The position numbers were made by a program, and so were the translations under genes. From Streptomyces katrae (GTDB taxonomy: Bacteria > Actinomycetota > Actinomycetes > Streptomycetales > Streptomycetaceae), in assembly GCF_000966975.1 (NCBI RefSeq), contig NZ_JZWV01001133.1, forward strand, positions 1-5,748: DNA of 5,748 bases, in the 5' to 3' direction. Shown in pieces: positions 1-5,431 of this stretch (its first letter is position 1; every line of letters begins with the position of its first letter). Below the pieces are notes generated by a model. It saw nothing but the letters and a program-made list of their open reading frames with translations, was not told the DNA's origin and did not search any database.

Positions 1-1139
1 GAGGACGGCTGGCTGGCGGGAGCGCCCTCCGGCAGGGCCGGGTAGGGGTAGCCGTAGGTGTTGGTGACGAAGACGCTGCGCCCGGAGGCGATGACGGCGT
101 CCTCGGTGCCGCTGCGGGCGTACTGGGTCAGCACCGGAATCCGGCAGATCGGGTCCGGGCCGCCTGCCGCCCGGTAGACGAGCAGGTTCCCGTGCGGGTC
201 GGCGTTGTCCACGATCGTGACGTACTCGGTCCCCTGCTCCGGTCCGAAGAAGCTGGGCGTGGTGCCCGTGCCCCAGCTGAGCTGACCGGGCTTGCGGGCC
301 GGGCCCCGGTCGTAGGGGGCCCGCCAGTCCACCACGGGGGTGCCGTCAGGGGCGGCCGACAGGAGGTAGAGGGCGTGGTCGGTGGCGACGGCCGTACGGC
401 CGGGGACGGTGGAGATGCTGTTCTGGACGCCTTCGCCGGTGCTGATGCTGCGTACCGTGCCGGTGCCGGTGTCGACGGTCCCGATCACCCCGCCGCTCGT
501 GGCGAACCAGACCCGGCCGTCCCAGTCGGGGGTCAGGCCCACGATGTTGTCCCCGGCGGGGACGGCGCCGCCCAGCGGGGTGGACTGGTCGATCCGCAGT
601 TCCCATCCGGATCCGGTGCGGTGGTGGCCGACGCGGACGAGGCTGTTGCTGCCGTCGACGACGACCAGGCGGTCCGCGTTGTCCAGGTAGGCGTAGACGC
701 CGCCGAAGAGACTGCCCTTGGGCAGGGCGAGCGAGGCGAGGTCGGCCCCGGTCCCGGGGTCGAGCAGGTGGACGGTCGGGGTCCGGCCGAAGATGGTGGT
801 GCACAGGGCGATCACGTAGCCGTCGCCGCCCACCACGACGGTCGGGCAGGCCGAGGCCAGCGCCGTCCGGGAGTAGGAGATGCCGGAGGTACCGGGCCCG
901 GGGTAGGCGGTGGTGCCGCTGGAGGCGCTGTCACCGTGCATGGTCGCCGCGCCGTTGGCCGCGGTGAACGGGTTCTGCGGCGCCTGCGGACCGTACGCGG
1001 ACGCGGACGCCGACGCGGGTACGGAAGCGGCTGCGGAGGCGGCAGCGGGGCCCGCGGTCAGGCCGCCGGCGCCGAGGGCCAGGGCGAAGGAGAAGGCGAG
1101 CGCGGCGAGGCGCCCGCCCGTGGGCGGGGAGAAGGGCAT
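1..1139 (-). CDS. Exported beta-propeller-like protein of unknown function (3' end beyond the window)
   Basis: I translated this frame by hand from ATG at 1139 to the left edge: 379 codons with no stop. A GAGGA ribosome site (1147-1151) lies 7 bases before the ATG. The N-terminus is a signal peptide: Arg10, a hydrophobic Leu/Ala/Phe stretch at about 12-27, and Ala-rich cleavage sites near 33-37, with no lipobox or twin-arginine motif. A low-complexity Ala/Ser segment follows to about residue 47, then an NPF motif (56-58) and a body rich in blade-like strands, e.g. TVHLLDPGTG at 122-131, YLDNADRLVVVDG at 151-163, GTVDTGTGTV at 220-229 and EYVTIVDNAD at 305-314. Three cysteines (98, 113, 332) could form a disulphide outside the cell. 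The repeats and length suggest a secreted beta-propeller; I recall similar actinobacterial hypothetical proteins but know no function. It is divergent from the CAP gene. Coding and export are well supported; the fold is inference. Confidence 0.85.
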   Translation of the reverse strand, partial: MPFSPPTGGRLAALAFSFALALGAGGLTAGPAAASAAASVPASASASAYGPQAPQNPFTAANGAATMHGDSASSGTTAYPGPGTSGISYSRTALASACPTVVVGGDGYVIALCTTIFGRTPTVHLLDPGTGADLASLALPKGSLFGGVYAYLDNADRLVVVDGSNSLVRVGHHRTGSGWELRIDQSTPLGGAVPAGDNIVGLTPDWDGRVWFATSGGVIGTVDTGTGTVRSISTGEGVQNSISTVPGRTAVATDHALYLLSAAPDGTPVVDWRAPYDRGPARKPGQLSWGTGTTPSFFGPEQGTEYVTIVDNADPHGNLLVYRAAGGPDPICRIPVLTQYARSGTEDAVIASGRSVFVTNTYGYPYPALPEGAPASQPS

Positions 1140-1345
1140 CAAGGGGTCCTCGGGACTGGGGCTGAAGGAAGAGGAGAACGGCCGCACGGCGCCCGGCGGG
1201 CGGGGCGACCTGCTGCGGCGCGGCGGTGGCCGACGGCGCGGCCGGGGCCCCTCGTCCCGCGCGGCGATCGCCCGCAGAACGGCTCTGACGGGGACGCTAG
1301 CCTCTGCCCGCGCGATCCGGATCTTTCCGGGGCCGCCCGCCACGG

Positions 1346-1362
1346 CCTGTTCATCCTGTTCA
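1346..1362. repeat. Tandem CCTGTTCA repeat, possible operator
   Basis: CCTGTTCA occurs twice, at 1346-1353 and 1355-1362, a perfect 8-base direct repeat with a 9-base period. Read on the minus strand it lies about 210 bases upstream of the exported-protein start. The GTTCA core recalls streptomycete PHO boxes, but the known PhoP repeat unit is 11 bases, so the spacing does not fit. It may be a regulator site for the divergent genes or a chance repeat. Confidence 0.25.
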
Positions 1363-1824
1363 CGTTCCCGCAGCAACCGGGCAACACGAAGCCGGTGAAC
1401 CCCGGACCCGACCGGCAACTCGGCGACCCGGCACGGCCGTTCGGAACGCGGCCCCCGTCGGAGACGGTACGACCGGCACGGCGGCCCTCCTGGGCCGGTT
1501 CCCGTTCGCCCGCCGTGGCGCGCGGACGGTCGTGTCTGCGGCTCCGCCCCGGCCCGCCCGGCGTCCAGGACGCCAAGGGCCGTAGAGGCGGTCACCGTCG
1601 ACGGTCCCGGAGCCCGGCGTTCCGTGACATGAGCCACAGCGCGTACGGCGGCCCGCCAGACGAACGAAGATCGTCCAGACAGGTGCGTTTCGGTATTTGT
1701 CCAATTTTGCTGCCGACATCACGCAGACCGCCAGAAACGGAATTGTCGACTCCCGCTTGCTTGCGCCCAACATGCCTGATGGGAGCCGGTTCCGGCGGTA
1801 CGTCAGCTTCACCCCGAGGGCGGC

Positions 1825-1857
1825 GGGCCGGGGCCATGCACGATCTTGCGGCCCTTT
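1825..1857 (+). terminator. Weak terminator-like or attenuator hairpin in the CAP gene leader
   Basis: GGGCCG (1825-1830) pairs perfectly with CGGCCC (1849-1854) around an 18-base loop and is followed directly by TTT (1855-1857). It lies 140 bases before the CAP start codon. If transcription starts in or near the AT-richer island upstream, this hairpin would sit within the 5' leader and could act as a partial terminator. The stem is short and the T-run is only three bases, so this is tentative. Confidence 0.2.
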
Positions 1858-1949
1858 CAAGCGGGCGCACGGAGCCTCCGCCCCCCGCGCGTGCTCCGGC
1901 TTGCCATCCCGCTGCGGGGCTTCCCAGAATGACGGCTCCTCCGGCGCCC

Positions 1950-1978
1950 TCGCGGTCCCGGCGCCGGGAGCTTCGCGA
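1950..1978 (+). promoter_or_regulatory. Palindromic hairpin just upstream of the CAP ribosome site
   Basis: TCCCGGCGCCGGGA (1956-1969) is a perfect 14-base palindrome. It is flanked by an outer pair, TCGCG (1950-1954) and CGCGA (1974-1978). RNA could fold into two stacked 5-base-pair stems with a small internal loop, ending 7 bases before the GTGAGG ribosome site at 1986-1991. It could modulate translation or mRNA stability, or as DNA act as a dimeric repressor operator. The structure is visible; any function is inference. Confidence 0.35.
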
Positions 1979-1997
1979 TCACCGAGTGAGGTCACGC

Positions 1998-2765
1998 ATG
2001 AGGAAGCACCGTAAGAAGACGCACTACAGGAAAATAGCCGTCGCCGTCGGCGCCCTGGCCATCGTCGGCGTTCCCACCGCCGCCATGGCCTGCCTGGACC
2101 CCCAGGAGACCGGCCGCGCGCACACGGCCGCCACGGCATGGCAGGAGCGGCACCCCTCGTCCTCCGGCCCGGAGGCGCAGCCTCAGGCGGAGGTCCCGGT
2201 CGAGACCGGTCCCGCGTCCGAGCTCCCCGACGAGGTGCCGCCCGCACCGGTGGAGCCCGTCACCGAACAGCCGGCCGAACAGCCGGCTGGGCAGCCCGCC
2301 GCCGCGCCGCCCGCGGCCCCGCGGCCGCAGGCGCCCGCGGCCGAGCCGTCGGCCGCGCCCCCGGCACCACAGGCCTCCGGGGCACAGACCGACGCCCAGG
2401 CGAAGGTCCTCGCGCTGGTCAACCAGGAGCGCGCCGCCGCCGGATGCCCCGCCGTCACCGTCAACGCGGAGCTCACGAAGGCCGCCCAGGACCACAGCGC
2501 GGACATGGCCGCCCACGCCACCATGTCCCACACCGGCTCCGACGGCTCCGACCCGGGCCAGCGCATCACCCGTGCCGGATACCAGTGGCAGACGTACGGC
2601 GAGAACGTCGCCTACGGCTACAGCACCCCCGAACAGGTCATGGAGGGCTGGATGAACAGCCCGGGCCACCGCCGCAACATCCTCGACTGCTCCTACCGGG
2701 AGATCGGCATCGGCCTGGCCCAGCCGGGCCAGTACTGGACGCAGGACTTCGGCGCGACGCGCTGA
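1998..2765 (+). CDS. Exported CAP-domain (SCP/PR-1-like) protein
   Basis: The gene encodes 255 residues. The ATG at 1998 is chosen because GTGAGG (1986-1991) lies 6 bases before it and because it yields a clean signal peptide: a very basic n-region (residues 2-12), a hydrophobic core (13-25) and a TAAMA cleavage site before Cys32. The frame is open far upstream, but that part is antisense to another gene. Residues about 40-130 form a Pro/Ala/Glu/Gln-rich linker, and 131-255 form the CAP domain. Visible family motifs are HSADMA (His166), MSHTG (His178), YGENVAYG (Glu202), GWMNSPGHRRNIL (His224) and EIGIGLA (Glu235), ending in WTQDFG. Cys150 and Cys231 probably form the disulphide common in actinobacterial members. 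The family acts outside the cell; bacterial members are often linked to the cell wall or lipid binding, but the substrate here cannot be read from sequence. It converges on the next gene with a 13-base gap and no clear terminator. Confidence 0.93.
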   Translation: MRKHRKKTHYRKIAVAVGALAIVGVPTAAMACLDPQETGRAHTAATAWQERHPSSSGPEAQPQAEVPVETGPASELPDEVPPAPVEPVTEQPAEQPAGQPAAAPPAAPRPQAPAAEPSAAPPAPQASGAQTDAQAKVLALVNQERAAAGCPAVTVNAELTKAAQDHSADMAAHATMSHTGSDGSDPGQRITRAGYQWQTYGENVAYGYSTPEQVMEGWMNSPGHRRNILDCSYREIGIGLAQPGQYWTQDFGATR

Positions 2766-2778
2766 AACCGGGGCGGCC

Positions 2779-3748
2779 CTACGCCTCGTAGTGCTTCTTG
2801 ATCAGCTCGTACGAGCGGACGCGCTCCCGGAGGCCGTAGACGGGCGTGGTCAGCATCAGCTCGTCCGCTCCCGTCTCACCGGCCAGTTCCCGGAGCCGGG
2901 CCACGACGGCCTCGGGCGTCCCGACCGCCTGCTGTGCGCGGAAGCCCGCCAGGGCCGCCCGCTCCGGTTCCGTGAACGGGTGCGCGGCCGCCTCGTCGGG
3001 CGTCGGGAACGGGATGTCACTGATGCCCTTGAGCAGCCCTGCCTTGACGACGTCCATCGGCCCGATGAGCCGCCGGGCCTCCTCTTCCGTCTCCGCGGCC
3101 ACCACCTCGACGCACAGCAGCACCCGCGGCTGCCCGCTCCACCGCGACGGGGTGAACTCCGCCCGGTACCGTTCCAGGACCGCACGGGTGTTCTCGGGCC
3201 GGATGTGGTGCGCGACGGCGACCGGCAGGCCGAGCTCGGCGGCGAGGCCCGCCCCGGCCGGGCTGGAGGCCAGCAGCCAGGGCTGCGGCAGCGGACCGAG
3301 CGCGACCTCCTCGACGAGGAAGGACAGGATCGCCGCCACGTCGTCGCTCCGCGTCCGTCGTCGGCCCGGCTCCGCGCCGCAGCGCCCGCGCGGTGGCCTC
3401 GTCGAAGGTCCCGGGGCCGCGGCCGATGCCCAGGTCGATGCGGTCCGGGTGCAGGGCGGCCAGCGTTCCGAACTGCTCCGCGAGGGTGATGGGCGCGTGG
3501 TTGGGCGCCAGGACCCCGCCGGAGCCGAGACGGATGGCCGAGGTGGAGGCCGCGGCGTGCGTGCTGAGCACCACCGGGGGGAAGGCGCCGATCGCGGGGG
3601 AGTGGTGGTGCTCGGCGTACCAGATCCGCCGGTATCCCAGCCGCTCCAGCTCCTGAGCGAACTCCGCGGTGTCCCGCAGGGTGTCCAGGGCGCGGGTGCC
3701 CGTCTGGACCATCGCCACTTCGAGTGCGGAAAGAGGTATGTCGACCAT
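2779..3748 (-). pseudogene. Luciferase-like flavin-dependent monooxygenase, frameshifted
   Basis: Two frames together encode one LLM-class TIM-barrel oxidoreductase. The N-terminal half, from ATG at 3748, contains WYAEHHHSPAIGAFPP, IRLGSGGVLAPNHAP and EQFGTLAALHPDRIDLGIGRGPG, and runs to about residue 134 (codon 3347-3349). The C-terminal half begins with DDVAAILSFL at 3345, includes PQPWLLASS, VAVAHHI and VGTPEAVV, and ends at TAG 2781-2779. Joining them requires skipping one base near 3346, giving 322 residues, a normal family length. Unshifted translation stops at 3017 after 243 residues, so the C-terminal part of the barrel would be lost. The exact slip point is uncertain within about 3340-3385, but third-position GC favours the first frame up to Glu134. 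Members use reduced flavin to oxidise unknown small molecules; the substrate is not inferable. It may be a true pseudogene or a sequencing error. An alternative upstream start is unlikely, because family homology begins at this ATG. Confidence 0.85.
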
Positions 3749-3754
3749 CCCGTC

Positions 3755-3760
3755 AGCATA
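3755..3760 (-). promoter_or_regulatory. Candidate -10 element for a leaderless monooxygenase mRNA
   Basis: On the minus strand TATGCT (complement of 3755-3760) ends 6 bases before the ATG at 3748, which would place the transcription start at or next to the A of the start codon. No good ribosome site precedes this ATG; only GACGGG abuts it. Together these suggest a leaderless transcript, which is common in actinobacteria. The -35 region is weak (GCCGTC or TGGCCG, depending on spacing). Confidence 0.35.
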
Positions 3761-3798
3761 GGGATCACACGTCGGGCGACGGCCACCGTGATCCTTTT

Positions 3799-3823
3799 CG
3801 CGCCACGCGGCACGCCCGGCGCG
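3799..3823 (-). terminator. GC-rich hairpin between the repair cluster and the monooxygenase gene
   Basis: On the minus strand CGCGCC pairs with GGCGCG (3823-3818 with 3804-3799) around a 13-base loop. The first arm overlaps a 10-base palindrome, CGGCGCGCCG (3817-3826). It lies after the endonuclease-like stop and before the monooxygenase start. There is no T-run after it on this strand (it is followed by AAAA), so it is not a classical intrinsic terminator. GC-rich hairpins without T-runs may stop transcription in streptomycetes. Confidence 0.2.
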
Positions 3824-3904
3824 CCGCGCGACGGACCGACCGCGCAAGGACTCGCGCCGAGGCCTGCCCACACACATTGACTCGATCGCGACGGACAACC
3901 CCCG

Positions 3905-4532
3905 CTATCCGGTCTTCAGAAGATCGTCGACGGCGTCCCGGGACAGCTCCACCCTCACCAGGGCGGCGGCCAGCCTCGGCAGGGTCTCGGGGTCCACCAG
4001 GCGCGCGAGGCCCTCGGGCGAGGACGGGAGCCCGAGTTCGGCGGCGGCCGCACGCGCGCGGTCGTCGAACGAGGGGCGCAGCTCGGGCCACACGGCCTGG
4101 GCCTCGCGGCAGAAGATGTCCGCCCCCACCGGCCCGATCCGAGGCACCTCCCTCAACAGCTCGCGGACCCGGCCGGGGTCGCCGTCGGCCTCGTCCCGGA
4201 GCCGGCGCAGGTCTCCGTGGTACCGGTCGAGGACGAGCTCCGCGCCCTCGCCCAGGGCGGTGGCCGTGCTCTCGTCGTAGCGGCGGTAGTGGGCGCGGCC
4301 GAGTGCGTCCACCCGGTCCTGCCAGGGGCGTCCGCATCCCGGCGCCGAACAGCTCACGGGCCGCGGCCACCGCGATGTCGGCCTTGATGCGTACCGAGAA
4401 GAGCACACAGAGGGTGAGCAGCTGGTACAGGGGCGCGGGCGTGTTCCGCAGCCTGATGCCGGCTTCCTCGGCGTGCGTCCGCCCGTAGGCGTCCATCAGC
4501 CGTCGTACGGTCGTGTGCCGTGTCCGCGTCAT
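3905..4532 (-). pseudogene. HhH-GPD endonuclease III-like DNA repair protein, frameshifted
   Basis: The ATG at 4532 overlaps the polymerase stop (ATGA) and has AAGGGAG (4542-4548) 9 bases upstream. The first frame gives 69 residues, including LYQLLTLCVLFSVRIKADIAVAAARELFGAGMRTP. The protein then resumes in another frame at WQDRVDALGRAHYRRYDES (from 4324) and ends at TAG 3907-3905 with 139 more residues. One extra base (4325) separates the parts, and unshifted reading loses this whole second part. The helix-hairpin-helix motif is VPRIGPVGADIF, followed by an Asp pair in PSFDDRA that probably supplies the catalytic acid. The Lys of classical Nth (in the GxGxKTA motif) is absent and there is no four-Cys iron-sulphur cluster, as I recall for this short actinobacterial endonuclease family. 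From memory, relatives carry about 7-8 more residues between GMR and WQ, so a small deletion rather than a single-base error is possible. The role, base excision or end cleaning, is inferred. Confidence 0.8.
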
Positions 4533-5431
4533 GGCGTCGGGCTCCCTTCGTCGCGGACCAGTGCGCCGAGGAGGCTGCCGGGCCTCCGGAGGGAGCGGGG
4601 CCGAGGAGCGTCCTGCCAGGGGTCGTCCTCCAGCAGGCCGTCGACGGTGGCGAGGGTCCAGCGCCGGGAGGTGAGCCGGGGATCATCGAGTTCGCTCCAG
4701 GCCAGCGGGGCCGCGACGGGGGCGCCGGGGCGGGCGCGGACGGCGTAGGGGGCGACGGCGGTCTGGGCGTAGGCGTTGCGCTGGACGTCGAGGTACAGGC
4801 GGCCGCGGCGGGCCTTCTTCCGGGCCTCGGTCGTGAACCGGCCGGGGTGGCGGGCGGCCAGGACACCGGCGACCCCGCGCGCGAAGGCCCGCACCTCGTC
4901 GAACGGAGCCCGCCGGTCCAGGGCCACCACCACGTGCAGACCGCGGGAGCCCGTCGCCATGAGCAAGGACGGCAGTTCCAGCTCGTCCAGCAGCTGGTGC
5001 AGGCCGAGCGCGGCCTCCCGCACCGGGGCGAAGTCCTCATCCGCCGGATCGAGGTCGAACACCAGCCGGTCCGGGTGGCCGGGCCGGTCGGCCCTGGACA
5101 GGAAGCGGTGCGGGGTGATGCACGCCTGGCCGGCCAGGTAACGGAGGGTCGCGGTGTCGTCGCAGATCACGTAGGTGACCGTGCCGTCCTCCTTGGGCAG
5201 CTCGACACGGTGGATCCAGTCCGGGAAGTGGTCCGGGACGTCCTTCTGCATGAAGGCGGGGCCGTCGGTCCCGTCGGGATGCCGCTCCAGCATGAGGGGC
5301 CGTCCGCGCAGCTGGGGCAGCATGCGGCGGGCGACCGTGCGGTAGTAGCCGGCGAGGTCGGCCTTGGTGATGCCGTCCCCCGGGAAGAGCACCTTGTCCG
5401 GGCGGCCGATCTCGACGACGTGGCGGGTCAA
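4529..5431 (-). CDS. ligD: LigD-type NHEJ polymerase/primase domain protein (stand-alone)
   Basis: This 300-residue archaeo-eukaryotic primase-family protein matches the LigD polymerase module, which adds nucleotides, often ribonucleotides, at double-strand-break ends during non-homologous end joining. Visible features in order are GRPDKVLFPGDGITKADLAGYY at the N-terminus (9-30), a conserved core with FMQKDVPDHFPDW (60-72), the metal-binding FDLDP (Asp126, Asp128), GSRGLHVVV with His166, and LYLDVQRN with Asp215 as the likely third acidic ligand, followed by TAVAPYAVRARPGAPVA (224-240). The start must be TTG at 5431: an in-frame TGA lies three codons upstream (5440-5438), the next internal start would remove conserved sequence, and GGGGTGA (5438-5444) sits 6 bases before it. 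TTGA overlaps the phosphoesterase stop, and the gene's own stop overlaps the endonuclease-like start, so the three genes are probably co-translated. No ligase or phosphoesterase domain is fused to it. Confidence 0.93.
   Translation of the reverse strand: MTRHVVEIGRPDKVLFPGDGITKADLAGYYRTVARRMLPQLRGRPLMLERHPDGTDGPAFMQKDVPDHFPDWIHRVELPKEDGTVTYVICDDTATLRYLAGQACITPHRFLSRADRPGHPDRLVFDLDPADEDFAPVREAALGLHQLLDELELPSLLMATGSRGLHVVVALDRRAPFDEVRAFARGVAGVLAARHPGRFTTEARKKARRGRLYLDVQRNAYAQTAVAPYAVRARPGAPVAAPLAWSELDDPRLTSRRWTLATVDGLLEDDPWQDAPRPRSLRRPGSLLGALVRDEGSPTP

Larger units (their letters stand above)
1140..1997. other. 858-base divergent intergenic region
   Basis: No convincing gene is visible between the start of the exported protein (1139, minus) and the CAP gene (1998, plus). 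All reading frames here give Arg/Pro/Ala-rich, low-information translations typical of shadows in GC-rich DNA. The stretch 1684-1745 is only about 50% GC (31 of 62 by hand count), in clear contrast to its surroundings, and is the best place for promoters or operators. A weak plus-strand hexamer TTGTCG (1743-1748) could be a -35 element, but no good -10 follows at normal spacing; CAACAT at 1768-1773 is 19 bases on. For the minus-strand gene, TAGCGT (complement of 1294-1299) resembles a streptomycete -10 about 150 bases before the ATG, without a good -35. Between 1785 and 1978 there are several short perfect inverted repeats, the strongest listed separately. Confidence 0.75.

Noticed and set aside
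1349..1368. PHO box (PhoP binding site)
   Set aside because: The GTTCA cores are spaced 9 and then 6 bases apart, whereas streptomycete PHO boxes use 11-base direct repeat units.
192..1997. A long plus-strand open frame that runs upstream of, and in phase with, the CAP gene
   Set aside because: It is antisense to the well-supported exported-protein gene up to 1139 and has Gly/Arg/Ala-rich shadow composition. The signal peptide and ribosome site fix the CAP start at 1998.
1697..2014. Plus-strand 105-codon open frame starting at TTG in the AT-richer island
   Set aside because: It has no ribosome site, no recognisable motif, and overlaps the CAP start out of frame. Its low GC at third positions is unlike the neighbouring genes.
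1360..2247. Minus-strand open frames across the intergenic region and the start of the CAP gene, including a 92-codon one at 1592-1870
   Set aside because: The translations are Arg/Pro-rich with no family features, the largest overlaps the CAP gene antisense, and none has a persuasive ribosome site.
2262..2300. Repeats in the CAP gene linker (EQPAEQPAGQP) as a mobile or CRISPR-like repeat
   Set aside because: They are in-frame low-complexity codons of a Pro/Ala/Gln spacer, not nucleotide repeats with unique spacers.
2766..2778. Bidirectional terminator between the convergent CAP and monooxygenase genes
   Set aside because: The gap is only 13 bases and shows no convincing stem-loop or T-run.
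3339..3372. A 17-base tandem duplication as the cause of the monooxygenase frameshift
   Set aside because: The two copies match at only about 13 of 17 positions, and an insertion of 17 bases (2 modulo 3) would give the wrong frame correction; 1 modulo 3 extra is needed.
2846..3880. Long plus-strand open frames opposite the monooxygenase, and similar ones opposite the repair genes up to 5617
   Set aside because: They are antisense shadows of well-supported minus-strand genes, with no family signature.
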